Below, one piece after another: positions 53,182 to 63,942 of a stretch of DNA of 64,000 nucleotides. Location of the stretch: assembly GCF_020379485.1 (NCBI RefSeq), contig NC_063439.1, forward strand, positions 23,684,098-23,748,097, given 5' to 3'. Source of the stretch: Brassica napus (Eukaryota > Streptophyta > Magnoliopsida > Brassicales > Brassicaceae). Within the stretch, counting starts at the first letter, position 1, and the number at the start of each line of letters is the position of its first letter. The notes beneath the pieces were generated by a model, which searched no databases, was not told the DNA's origin, and saw only the letters and a list, made by a program, of their open reading frames with translations. The position numbers were made by a program, and so were the translations under genes.

Positions 53182-56100
53182 AGATGGAGCAAACAAGTGG
53201 TGAAGACCCATCTTGAGAATGAGCTGATGAAACAGAGCAGGTTGAACAGCTTTCGTAAAGACATCAGCAAGTTGATGAGCAGATTTGACGTGCATAGTCT
53301 TCAGAAAACCACTCTGCAAACGTTCCCGAACAACGTGGCAATCAATTTCGATGTGTTTGGTCCGCTCATGATAGACAGGATTTGACGCAATGTGCAAAGC
53401 CGACTGGTTATCACAGTATAATGTAGCAGGACCAGTCAAAGGACAATGCAGATCGCGAAGCAAAGCTGCAATCCAGATGAGTTCACAAGTAGTGTCTGCC
53501 ATTGAGCGGTATTCTGCTTCGGAGCTACTTCGAGAAACCGTTGCTTGCTTCTTGGCGCGCCAGGAGATGAGTGAATCTCCTAAGAAGACACAGTACCCTG
53601 TAGTTGAACGGCGAGAGTCAGGGCATGAAGCCCAATCTGCATCACAAAAAGCAGTCAAGCTCACTGTGGAAGAAGCAGAATAAAACAATCCCTGTGCAGG
53701 ATCATTCTTGAGATAACGAAGAACACGCTGAGCTGCTTTGAGATGATCAACGCGAGGAGTAGACATAAACTGACTGAGTTTATGAACCGCATAGGTAATA
53801 TCCGGTCGCGTGTGAGTCAAGTAAAGTAGTTTGCCAACCAACTTCCGGTAAACTGAAGGATCAGGAAGAAGATCACCAGAAGAATCAGATAACTTGGAGT
53901 TAGGTTCCATGGGAACCGAGACTGGCTTGCAGCCCAAGTAGCCAGCATCCTGAAGAAGTTCCAGAGTATACTTCCGTTGGTTTATCGAAATTCCAGTGGC
54001 ATTCCTCGCAATTTCAAAACCAAGAAAGTATTTCGCATCTCCAAGATCTCTGAGTTTGAACGCCTGTTTTAGAGAATCTTTGAAGTTCTCAACAGCCGCA
54101 TCATCATTCCCCACAATGAGGATGTCGTCTACATAAACTAGAGCAGCAACAAACGTCGAAGCAGAATGCTTAACGAAGAGTGAATGATCAGAAGATGCCT
54201 GAACAAAACCCGTTGAAGAGATGACTGTGGAAAGCTTGTGATTCCACTGTCGCGAGGCTTGTTTGAGTCCATAAAGAGATTTGTGAAGACGACATACAGA
54301 ATTAGGAGGATAGCTGCGACCAGTCAACTCAGTATATCCTTGAGGAATCGTCATATAAATCTCCTCATCCAAGTCACCATTCAGAAATGCGTTACTGATA
54401 TCAAGCTGCTTGATGGACCAATGCTTTGCAGCAGCAAGACTGAGTAACAAACGCAGAGTGCCCAGCTTAGCCACAGGGGAAAAAGTATCAAGATAGTCCA
54501 ATCCCTCAAGCTGAGTATAACCCTTGGCAACTAGGCGAGATTTAGGACGCTCAACTGTACCATCAGGGTTGAATTTGTAGGTATTTACCCACTTACAACC
54601 AACCGGATGCTTCCCTGGAGGCAATTGACAAATAGACCAAGTACCAGTATCCTCTAAAGATGTCATCTCAGATTTCATAGCACCCTTGAACTCATCGAGA
54701 AGAATAGCTTCTTGAAAGGTCTTAGGGGCAGTAACAGTGGTAATGGATAGAAGAAAGTTACGGTAAGAATCATCAAGTTTATCATAAGATAAAAAAGCAG
54801 AGATAGGATATGAAGTGGTATGATTAGAGTTTCTAGAAAAAGGTGGGGTTTTATTGAGAAGATAGCAATGATACTCATCTAGATAAGCAGGAGCCTTAGT
54901 TTGTCTTTTATTCCGTGTGTTAACAATGGGAACAGGTGGAGAAGAATGAACACTTGGTGAAGAAGGAATGGAATCAGAAGGAAAAACAGAGTCAAAAGAG
55001 TGTTCAGGAAACGTTGTGTTATCACCAAGGTCAAAGAAAGCCGGAAAGGGTGAGTCAGGAACGGGTAAAGGAAGAACATGTTGACCAAAGATGTCATTAT
55101 CGTGAGAAGGCAGATGTTCAGAAAAAGGAAAACTATTTTCATGAAACACAACGTTACGAGAAATAAGGATCTTGTTAGTATGGAGATCGAGTACCTTGTA
55201 ACCTTTATAACCGTGTGGATATCCAAGAAAAACACAAGGAGTAGCACGAGGAGAAAACTTATGACGATCCTTAATCAAAGTGGACGTGTAACAGAGACAA
55301 CCAAAGACTCGCAAATGACTATATGAAGGGGATTTGGACATGAGAAGTTCAAAAGGGGATTTGTTTTTCAAAAGAGGAGTGGGAGTTCTATTTATCAGAT
55401 AGACAGCTGTTTGGATACAATCACCCCAATAGTCAAGAGGAATGTTAGATTGGAATAGTAGGGAACGTGCGACATTGAGAATGTGTTGATGTTTTCTCTC
55501 CACAACAGAGTTCTGTTGTGGAGTGTATGCACAAGAGAAGTAATGTGTAATGCCTTTAGCTTTAAGAAGAGATGTAAAAGAGAGTTCAGGAGCATTATCT
55601 GATCGAATGGATTTCACAGAAATTTTAAACTGAGTCTCTATGAATGTTAAGAACTCGGGAAAAACATTTATCACAGAACTTTTGTCTTTTAAAAGATAAA
55701 CCCAAGTGACTCTGGTATGATCATCAACAATGGTCAAGAAATATTTATATCCATCAACTGTAGGTACATGAAAAGGACCCCAAATATCTAAATGTAAAAG
55801 ATCAAAAGCCGAAGTAGACATATTGTTCAAAGATGTAAAAGACAGACGCTTTTGTTTAGCTAGAGGACACACTTTGCACAGATGATCATGACCAATATTA
55901 TCTTTAGAGATATCTAGACACTTAGAAAGAATATGAATTTTATTTTGAGAGGGATGTCCCAATCTCTGATGCCAAATTTCAGAAGAAACGTGAGCAATAT
56001 GCTGAGTCTGGGCGACAGGTGAATTAGCAGGAGCATGAGAATCCAAGAGATATAGATTTTGAAAAATGCTACCCTTCCCAATCATGCAATCCGGAGTATG

Positions 56101-57720
56101 CTCCTGAATAAATGCAAGTGGGTTATATGATAAAATGTAACAAGAAGTAGAAGAAAATAGGACCGAAATAGTTGTGTTGTATGTGAGAGCACTAATGCTT
56201 AAAAGATTGAATTTGAAATTCGGAACAAACAACACAGAATGCAGAGTTAGTGTTGTAGAAATGATGATAGTGCCAGAAAGGGTTACGGGAATGCGTGTTC
56301 CATCAGGGAGAGTAACCGTTGTATCAGTAATAGGACGTGTGTCAGAAAACAAGGTTAAGTCAGAGCACACGTGACAACTAGCTCCTGTATCTATCACCCA
56401 AGTATCATGCGTAAAAGTAAGGCTGTTTATGATTCCCGCAGAAGCAATAAAGTTGGAGGATTTTAGGTAGGTACCTGAAGTAGATGGAAGAGTAGATGTA
56501 ATGGGAACAAGGTGAGGTTGGGGTTTTAGAGTTGAAGAAGAGCCATCAGCGAGTGTAAGAGTGCTGCCTGAAATCTGAGAATGAGTATGCTCTCCACCCT
56601 GTGTATTGGCGTTGAGAACACTAAGAAGATGCTGAACTTGTTCTGATGTAACTGTCCCCAAGTGAGTACCCTGTTGATCATGCATGGAGATACTTCCAAA
56701 CTCCTGAGTGATCAAGTTTGCTACATTCGTAGACTTGCCCACAGACTGTGAGTTTCCATTAGGACGTTGCTGGTGAGGTTGCTGACCTTTATAACCCGAT
56801 GCATTAGTCTTATAGCCTTGAGGGTAGCCATGAAGTTTATAACATCTGTTGACCGTGTGACCAGCAAGACCGCAATGGGAGCAGATAGGACGAGGTCTGT
56901 GCTTGTTATAACCTCCAGCATAAGCAGCAACCAGTGAATCAGGAGAGGCTTCAACGTGAGAAGCTTGGAATGTGACACTGCTCGTTGTCTTCATAGACCG
57001 TTGCCGTTCCTCCTGAGATACAATGTTAAAAACTCTGGAGAGAAGTGGCTTTGGTTCCATCATCAAGATCTGTCCTCGAGTGGCGGTGAAAGTATCATTG
57101 AGGCCCATAAGAAACTTGAGAACACGATCCTGTTCTTCCTTTGTTGCTAGTTGTTTGTGACTTGCGCAATTCATCTGACCACAACAACATGTATACGGAT
57201 CCTCATGATTCTTGAGTTCTTCCCAGAGCTGTTTGAGTCTAGTGTAGTATTCACTTACACTCTGAGAACCCTGTGTCTCAGCGTAGATCTGTTGTTTTAT
57301 CTCAGCAGTACGAGGCCCATCGCTCTGCTTGAACTGGTCATGAATATCTTGCCACATCTGGCGAGCCGTTTCAAGATACATGATGCTCTTCGCAATAGGC
57401 TTATCTACCGCATTCACGATCCAAGTACACACTATGTTGTTGCATCGTGACCAAGAACCAAAATCAGGATGCGTAGAATCAAGATCAGGATACGTTCCAT
57501 TAACGAAAACATCTTTGTTTCGAGCACCAAGAGCTAATAACATTGAGCGACGCCAGCTATTGAAGTTACCAAGACCAGTGAGTTTCTCGGAAACAAGTGA
57601 GATACCGGCATGATCAGCGTTATGAATGAAGAGAGGATTCGAATTCGGATCGGAGAGAGATGGCATCGATCGAGAGTGATCGGATAAAGGTGGAGTCGGA
57701 GCTGGATCTGGTGACGGCAT
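53179..57720 (-). CDS. Copia gag-pol polyprotein (intact)
   Basis: A single open frame of 1513 residues. Gag occupies about 1-300 and ends in a zinc knuckle with C280, C283, H288, C293. The aspartic protease active site is DTGAS at 444-448. The integrase zinc finger has H584, H589, C615 and C618; its catalytic acids are D645, D708 and E741, with 32 residues between the last two, fewer than the usual 35. Reverse transcriptase spans about 1025-1270 with YVDD at 1196-1199. RNase H is about 1340-1480 (DADWA, SSSEAEYR, YCDNQSA). Order protease-integrase-RT-RNase H defines Ty1/copia. No stop or frameshift is present, so the copy could be functional. Confidence 0.97.
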   Translation of the reverse strand: MPSPDPAPTPPLSDHSRSMPSLSDPNSNPLFIHNADHAGISLVSEKLTGLGNFNSWRRSMLLALGARNKDVFVNGTYPDLDSTHPDFGSWSRCNNIVCTWIVNAVDKPIAKSIMYLETARQMWQDIHDQFKQSDGPRTAEIKQQIYAETQGSQSVSEYYTRLKQLWEELKNHEDPYTCCCGQMNCASHKQLATKEEQDRVLKFLMGLNDTFTATRGQILMMEPKPLLSRVFNIVSQEERQRSMKTTSSVTFQASHVEASPDSLVAAYAGGYNKHRPRPICSHCGLAGHTVNRCYKLHGYPQGYKTNASGYKGQQPHQQRPNGNSQSVGKSTNVANLITQEFGSISMHDQQGTHLGTVTSEQVQHLLSVLNANTQGGEHTHSQISGSTLTLADGSSSTLKPQPHLVPITSTLPSTSGTYLKSSNFIASAGIINSLTFTHDTWVIDTGASCHVCSDLTLFSDTRPITDTTVTLPDGTRIPVTLSGTIIISTTLTLHSVLFVPNFKFNLLSISALTYNTTISVLFSSTSCYILSYNPLAFIQEHTPDCMIGKGSIFQNLYLLDSHAPANSPVAQTQHIAHVSSEIWHQRLGHPSQNKIHILSKCLDISKDNIGHDHLCKVCPLAKQKRLSFTSLNNMSTSAFDLLHLDIWGPFHVPTVDGYKYFLTIVDDHTRVTWVYLLKDKSSVINVFPEFLTFIETQFKISVKSIRSDNAPELSFTSLLKAKGITHYFSCAYTPQQNSVVERKHQHILNVARSLLFQSNIPLDYWGDCIQTAVYLINRTPTPLLKNKSPFELLMSKSPSYSHLRVFGCLCYTSTLIKDRHKFSPRATPCVFLGYPHGYKGYKVLDLHTNKILISRNVVFHENSFPFSEHLPSHDNDIFGQHVLPLPVPDSPFPAFFDLGDNTTFPEHSFDSVFPSDSIPSSPSVHSSPPVPIVNTRNKRQTKAPAYLDEYHCYLLNKTPPFSRNSNHTTSYPISAFLSYDKLDDSYRNFLLSITTVTAPKTFQEAILLDEFKGAMKSEMTSLEDTGTWSICQLPPGKHPVGCKWVNTYKFNPDGTVERPKSRLVAKGYTQLEGLDYLDTFSPVAKLGTLRLLLSLAAAKHWSIKQLDISNAFLNGDLDEEIYMTIPQGYTELTGRSYPPNSVCRLHKSLYGLKQASRQWNHKLSTVISSTGFVQASSDHSLFVKHSASTFVAALVYVDDILIVGNDDAAVENFKDSLKQAFKLRDLGDAKYFLGFEIARNATGISINQRKYTLELLQDAGYLGCKPVSVPMEPNSKLSDSSGDLLPDPSVYRKLVGKLLYLTHTRPDITYAVHKLSQFMSTPRVDHLKAAQRVLRYLKNDPAQGLFYSASSTVSLTAFCDADWASCPDSRRSTTGYCVFLGDSLISWRAKKQATVSRSSSEAEYRSMADTTCELIWIAALLRDLHCPLTGPATLYCDNQSALHIASNPVYHERTKHIEIDCHVVRERLQSGFLKTMHVKSAHQLADVFTKAVQPALFHQLILKMGLHHLFAPS

Positions 57721-57979
57721 CGTTGAATCAAGAATCAGAACTGTAGTTCGAGAAACAGAGGAAACGAACGATCTTCAACAAGCACAGCTCACTGAAGAAG
57801 AAGACGAATAACAGACGCAACGAAGACGGAGATCGCAACGATGAGTGAGACGAGGCAATCAAGAACAGCGACAATCGCGGGATCGAAGAAGATACTCATG
57901 ATCAATCGCGGAATCAAAGAAGGATAAAGTGGAGCTGAAGCAATGATGAGACGAAGCGGAATCAATGGAGATCAAAAAG

Positions 57980-57991
57980 TCTCTGATACCA
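57980..57991 (-). other. Primer-binding site for initiator methionyl-tRNA
   Basis: TGGTATCAGAG on the minus strand directly adjoins the inner end of the 5' LTR. It is complementary to the 3' end of plant tRNA-iMet, the usual copia primer, for its first 11 bases. A leader of about 260 bases follows before the gag-pol ATG. Confidence 0.93.
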
Positions 57992-58174
57992 TATTAGATG
58001 TGATGAAGGTGATGAATCGAGAGAGAAGATAGTTTGTTATGAAAGTGTAAAAATGTATTATTCAGCTCAAACTGCCACTGTACACTTACAATCATATATA
58101 TATACAGCTGGTTAAGCAAAAGGAAACTTAAACCAACTTAAACCAGATTCTAATAACCGGTTATAACTTTAATA
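57992..58174 (-). repeat. 5' LTR of the copia element
   Basis: 183 bp, the transcription-start side of the element (minus strand). Same termini TATTA...TAATA as its partner, with C at 58075 where the other LTR has T. Confidence 0.96.
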
Positions 58175-58784
58175 GTTAACCGAACAAAAGACCGACTTTT
58201 CTCCCGAGCAAACAGAGATAAAATTTTACTTATCGATCTCGATACTCTTGTGAGCGTGAGTTCTATTTGTATATCGACCTTGTTTCCTGTAATGTCCGTT
58301 ACTTCAGTTTACTTCTAATACAAACGAGGTTTTCCGACCTACTTTATTCTTTTATCATTTCTTAATTAAAGATCTGAACTCACACTTCGATAAACCCAAA
58401 CACCACAGTAAATGCAAAAACATTACACGAACTCCATCACGAAGAAGCGAGCATCGATGTATCCATGCATGAAAGTGGAAATCACAACTGAAACAAAAGC
58501 AGAAAATTGTAGGAACTAAAACTGAAACAGTAAACCAAAACACTATAACGTCCACTTCCTTGCAAGAAAAAGCTTAGAGATTATAAGCCATTTCTCATAC
58601 AAAAATAATAAGCTTAGAGATCAAAACCACTTGATGGCTTCGAATGTAGCCGTAAACTTCAAAAAAATTAAAGGAAGTGCTCGAACATGACCTACACACG
58701 TTGCCATGTCTTGTTTTACAATAATGTTTGATCGAACTTTTTGCATAGTTTTAACATTTGCACCCAAAAAAAATATTATTGTTT

Positions 58785-59410
58785 GACGAACTATTCTTAG
58801 ATTCACCCCCCAAGAATAAACCAACCAATAGGATTTCGTTATTTCATATTCGATATTTTTTAGAAAATAAAACAAAATATTATCAATTATATTATATTTT
58901 TAAAATACAAAGTTAAAAAAAAATAATAATAATAATAGTAGTTACAAACAAAAAGATTTTTTTAAAAATATTTTTAACATCGTCAGCAAAATACTAAACC
59001 CTAAACCCTAAATCATAAACCTTAAACCTTTGGATAAATCCTAAACACTAAAACACTAAAATCTAAATCCTAAATCTTAAAAATTAAACTCTAAATCATA
59101 AACCTTAAACCCTTGAATGTTTTAGTGTTTAGTGTTTTTTATTTAGAATTAAAGATCTATCTAAGGGTTTACCTAAGAATTTAAGGTTTATGATTTAGAC
59201 TCTAGGATTTAGTGTTTGCTGACGAAGTTAAAAATTTTTTTTTTTTAAATTAATGTTTTGTAACTACTATTATTTTTTATTTATTTATTTATCTTTTTAT
59301 TTTAAAAACATAATATAATTTAATAATATTTTGTTTTTTTATTGAATATAAAATAACAAAATTTAATTGATTGATGAATTTAGAGGTTCACTTCCCTAGA
59401 AAGACCCCAA
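58785..59410. mobile_element. Foldback element with telomere-like AAACCCTAAA motifs
   Basis: Two long inverted arms: left, about 58800-59060, with TTCGTTATTTCATATTCGAT, AATAGTAGTTACAAAC and CGTCAGCAAAATACTAAACC; right, about 59130-59390, with GGATTTAGTGTTTGCTGACG, GTAACTACTATTATT and TTGAATATAAAATAACAAA. The arms carry repeats of ACTAAACCCTAAA type near 58993-59100. No ORF. Outer borders are estimated from where the arm similarity fades, and no certain target duplication was found. Confidence 0.6.
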
Positions 59411-59762
59411 GAATTGACTGTTAATTGTTGTTTTATCTAAATTAAGTCTTTGATCCAATGTTTGTTTCACGTTGTTTTTTTTTTTTTTGATCAAATTTGT
59501 TTCACGTTGTTTATCGTTTATTACTTTTGCTTATAACTTATCTCGATTTACTTCTCTTGATAGCTTTCACAGATTTATAAATTACAGTGTGATGGCTTAA
59601 TCCGTATATATTTGAATATATACCGTGCATTTCATTTTGTACTTTAGTTTGCATTTTTGGAAGTGCGTATGATTAAAACTGGAGTTATGAATATAGTAAA
59701 CATGATGCATGTAGAATTGTTTCTCGATTCTGCATTTCTTTGTATACAAAAATAAAATTGAC

Positions 59763-59961
59763 AACCTGACCTCGTGGTCTGGTGGTAAAAGAACCTCGGC
59801 TGAAGTATCCGCCATCACGAGTTCGAGTCCCGGCCACAGCTGATTTAATATGGTTTCCGTTTGACCTCCATAATTTTTCTCGCCAGTTTTGGTTAGACGC
59901 GGTGGGATAGTCGGAATAAGTGAGAGGTCCGGATACCTGAATTATATAAAAAATAAAAAAT
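59763..59961 (+). mobile_element. tRNA-derived SINE with target duplication
   Basis: The head is tRNA-like: CCTCGTGGTCTGGTGGTAAA (A-box region) and, at 59820-59830, AGTTCGAGTCC (B-box), the internal RNA polymerase III promoter. A non-tRNA body follows and the copy ends in AAAAAATAAAAAAT. AAATTGAC flanks it at 59755-59762 and 59962-59969. The A/B-box spacing and head would mimic a tRNA gene, but no cloverleaf closes and the poly(A)-type end and duplication show a retroposed SINE. Confidence 0.82.
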
Positions 59962-61055
59962 AAATTGACCCGTCTGAACAGTAAATATTATAAAAATGAT
60001 TTTTTTTTATCAACAACAATATCCGGGCAACAAAGTGGAAAAGTATAAGCTAATTTAATCAAAGCTAGTTGCATAATGTCTTTAACCTTGCTTTACACTT
60101 TGGAGTGCTACATTTTATCGCATTCTCTTTCCCTGATTTTAAAGCATGGGACTATTCTAAGCTTTATTAACATTTGATTGCCATAATTGAATCACTTTGT
60201 CTCTCTTTTATCCTTTTAAACACCCACTTTTCCCTTTATTTAAACGTGTATTTTTCTTCGTTTTTCTAAAAGATAATGAAAAATGAAAATCCATAAGGAA
60301 ATTAATAGTTTTGTTTATCTTGTAACCTGAATTTTAACAGTTGTAACCTAAAGAAGAAAAGACGGGAGCATGTCATAATTATTCTAAAGTCACGCCCAAC
60401 ATTTACGTGATAATAGTTTAACACTATGTAAAGTCATTTGGTTATGCTGTCCAAAACAATAGCATTTGCTTATATAAGGTCGTTATTTTCGGGGAAACTA
60501 TTGAAAGTTTGAAACTCAAAGAATATGGGACTGCTTTTATGAAAGGCAAGCTATTTAAAAAGTTATTGAAAAATCCGGAGGAAAATGAAAAGGATAAAAA
60601 GAAGGATTTTTAGCTAGAAAAAAGGCTTTTTCTCTGCCAGGAAATGAATGAAGCTTTGTTGTTATTAGCAGAATATCTTCTACAAGATTCATCGACATCA
60701 TGAATTCAAAAAATGTACCGTTTAATAATGTAAGTATACCACAGTGAAAAGAAATGGAGGAGGTTTTGACAACGTTGTTATGTGTTGCAAAAGTGTAGCA
60801 GTGAAAAAACAAAAAGAGCGAGCGGAATCATCATTCACCATATTAGCGTAGACATCGATTTGGTATCCAACTCATTCACATATATTTGGTTTTGATTGAA
60901 AACTTAAGTGTCAATAACCATTGATTTATATTCTTTTTTTTTTGTTCTAGCCCGCTAAATTAACTTTTCATGCCAGTACACATTTTAATTATCACTTCAA
61001 AAATTTAATTAGCTTAGTAACATAAATATGATCTAATGAGAGATATCTGCATGAA

Positions 61056-63338
61056 TCCTACTATATAATAGCAGCTAAATTGAGGCTTTTTAAGCTATGC
61101 CACATAGGCACAAATATTCTGATCCAACCAAACTGCTATATCATTCCATATTGGGCTTTGATTTTAAATAAATTAATCAGCTTTGCAGCCCTTTTGACCC
61201 ATCGTGCAGCTGTCTTGATCCCATTTCGCAGCCCAGCCCATTTACCCAGCCCTTTGTCGATTCTATTTCATTCGCAGGCCCAGCCTATTTTTTATACAGA
61301 TAGCAAGTTTATTGTTCCATATATGATTCTTAGTATTTGAATATAACATATAACATATAAATCTAATAATATTAAAATATATTTTGTTTTTGTTAAGGGT
61401 AGTAAAACATCTTACCTGAAAACTGAAAAACTAAAATATAAAAAATGAAAACTATATGATATTCATAAAATTTTCCAACTGCTTTGTCTTAAAAAAAATT
61501 AATTACGTAACTAACATTGCATGATGTTACGTACAAACTTTTGTTAGCTTTTATTTTGTAGTTTTATGATAATTACAATAGTATACATAATGAGAATGAA
61601 TAATATATATAGAAATTATGTCGTTAGTTATTGAAACTACTTTGAAAATTTTAAATATTTATTTTTTATTTTATACAATTTTAAATCTAAATCCCAAATC
61701 CCCACCCGTTAATTATAATCCTAAATAACCACATCACACTAAAATATTTCATTTTACTAAATTTAATAAGTAAAATGACACTAATACTCTAGATATATTA
61801 AAAATTACATTGAAAGTGGAATAAGCTTACATTGAAATGGCTGCCCCTTTCATGCTTCTAAGGAATTTAAATCAAAAGAAAGGGTTATGCAATGGAACAC
61901 GTCTGATTGTTCCTTACCTAAGTGAACGTGTTATTAGAGGTGAAATAGTTACAGGCTCTCATATTGGACATAAAGTGGACCTTCCAAGAATCATACTATC
62001 AGAATCAGTAACTAAACATCCATTCACCCTTGAAAGGCGGCAATTTCCAATCAGGCTATGTTACGCAATGACAATTAACAAAAGTTAGGGCCAGAGTTTG
62101 AAATGTGTCCTATTATATTTGCCACAACCCGTTTTCACCCATGAACAGCTCTATGTTGGTTTTTACCGAGTTATTACCCAGTCAGGCCTCAAAATTATAC
62201 AAGGAAATGATCAAAAGATAGGAAGGGTTAAAAACATAGTCTACAAAAAAATATACAACGGTCTACCTCGCTCCCCTAAAAAAATATTATTTTGCAACAC
62301 AATTCACAACACATTCCAAAAATACTAAATTCCTTTCTCTCTCCCCCAGAATCACGATCAGATGCTCACCTAGAGCAGATTCCCCGGAATCACGAACAAA
62401 TTTCTATACCATAAGATGCAAATAATCAGTAAGTCTGCTGACCAAAACTCTCCGAACTCAATAATGAATCTGTACTAACAAAATTCTTTTATAATAATAG
62501 GCCCGCTCGCAATAGAAAATGCCATCTCTACAAGACCATTCACAATATACTTTGCAGACATCATCTACATCTTATCTTATTTTTATTCCTTTTCGTTAGC
62601 TACCAAACTCTATTCCCTTTGGACAATTACTTATTTATACTGTCAAACAATTTAGTTTTGAACTGTCTCAACTGGATAACATTCCCTTTGGATTGGATTG
62701 GATTGTGTTTACACAGGTACTAACATTTTATTAAATAATATTTGTTTTAAGCAATAAATATATAATACAATAATTTTTTGTAGATCCAAAATGGTACGTA
62801 TAACCATATGGGACAATGAGGCGGCTAATTTGAGGGAGTTAAATCGCATATCTACCAGGAAAAACCAAATCGTAATCATCACAAGTATCATTCCAAGGTT
62901 ACATGAAGGTAATAAACTAAACAAAAAGTTTATGTCAAACTAAATGCTTACAAATATTACACTTATACAGGAAAACTATCACTCACAACCACATCAGGAT
63001 CCACTTTTACTTTGACACCGACATTGATATCATACAACGCTTCTAAAAGACGAATAAACTGCTATCCTAAGCCTGATAGCAAACGACACCACTCAATATT
63101 CAAAAATACTCTTTTCTCCTATAAAATTTGATTGCTCAACACAATATATTATTCAAACTTACTTTTGTTTAGAAAAGAAAAACTGATCACCGCATCACAT
63201 TCAAACAAAAATTCCATGGTTAAATCTACAACACACAAAATTAACAAACACTTTCTTAAACTAAAAACTATTAATCAAAAATATAAATTTTCTTAATTTT
63301 AACATGTTATCCGCGCGTAGCGCGGACACCGAATCTAG
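61056..63338 (+). mobile_element. Helitron 3 with helicase remnant
   Basis: 5' end TCCTACTATATAATAGCAG at 61056, preceded by A; 3' hairpin CCGCGCGTAGCGCGG at 63311-63325, then CTAG at 63335-63338 followed by T. The 2283-bp element matches Helitron 2 at its 5' end and hairpin. It keeps a piece of the Rep-helicase gene (next entry) and a fragment of the foldback family at about 61630-61815. It is a decayed derivative of an autonomous copy. Confidence 0.9.
61837..62255 (+). pseudogene. Helitron PIF1-type helicase, C-terminal fragment with premature stop
   Basis: The frame beginning at 61837 encodes PFMLLRNLNQKKGLCNGTRL, SHIGHKVDLPRIILS and FPIRLCYAMTINKS, the helicase motifs IV-VI of Helitron transposases. 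A TAG at 62086-62088 replaces the Gln expected in the motif VI consensus. The same frame then continues GQSLKC, LYLPQPVFTHEQLYVGFYRV and GLKII. The N-terminal Rep domain and most of the helicase are missing, so it is inactive. Confidence 0.88.
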
Positions 63339-63942
63339 TTCTATTATACAATACTTCAGATATTCAGCGCCAATCTTAAATTTCATTAGAATCTACTATA
63401 AATATTCTGCTAAATTCCATAAATCCCGCTGTCCTTCCCAATCATTTAGATCCATTATCTGGTTTACGTTAACTCTTCAATATAGTCCATTACTTTTCAA
63501 ATTGAGAAAAAGTTGGTAGCTCTGCTCTGCCACACAAGTCAAACTTTCTGTAGATGAAGAAGCTAAGCTATACTATTACACATTTACACATTCCCCTCCT
63601 TCCTCAGAGCATTTAACTCCTTTCCCAGACCTAATCTCTCACCAAATCCAACAGTTGCACTACCAAAAAACAGTAGGAAAAATATAAAGAAGTTGCAAAA
63701 CTAGTCTCACTTTGTTTAATAGTTTACGTAATACAACATGGCTCGCTCTTCCCAGAGCTACTACTAATAGAGTTCATCTTATAGAATTCATCTCCTTATC
63801 CCTACGCATAAATACATACATGGTTTCACAAGCATATAGCCTTCCATCTTGATCAAAAAAAAAAAGCCTTCCATCTTTAAAAATATAAAATATTAAGACC
63901 CAACCACAGTGTTGTCTGACTCAAACTCCCACGCTTTGTGGC

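Larger units (their letters stand above)
52988..58174 (-). mobile_element. Full-length Ty1/copia LTR retrotransposon
   Basis: The element is 5187 bp and lies on the minus strand. It has two 183-bp LTRs (52988-53170 and 57992-58174) that differ at one position (T at 53071, C at 58075). The 5-bp target duplication is GTTAA at 52983-52987 and 58175-58179. A primer-binding site for initiator Met-tRNA adjoins the right LTR, a polypurine tract adjoins the left LTR, and one uninterrupted gag-pol ORF fills the interior. The LTRs begin TATTA and end TAATA instead of TG...CA. All parts needed for transposition look complete. Confidence 0.97.

Noticed and set aside
54936..55326. Plus-strand frames inside the copia element
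   Set aside because: Antisense to the intact polyprotein; Lys/Glu-rich composition is the mirror of its Leu/Phe/Ser codons.
58990..59110. Interstitial telomere array
   Set aside because: Repeats are degenerate and mirrored within a foldback element, not a continuous telomeric tract.
59763..59840. Candidate tRNA gene
   Set aside because: A and B boxes are present, but the acceptor stem does not pair and the copy has a poly(A)-type end and target duplication, so it is a SINE.
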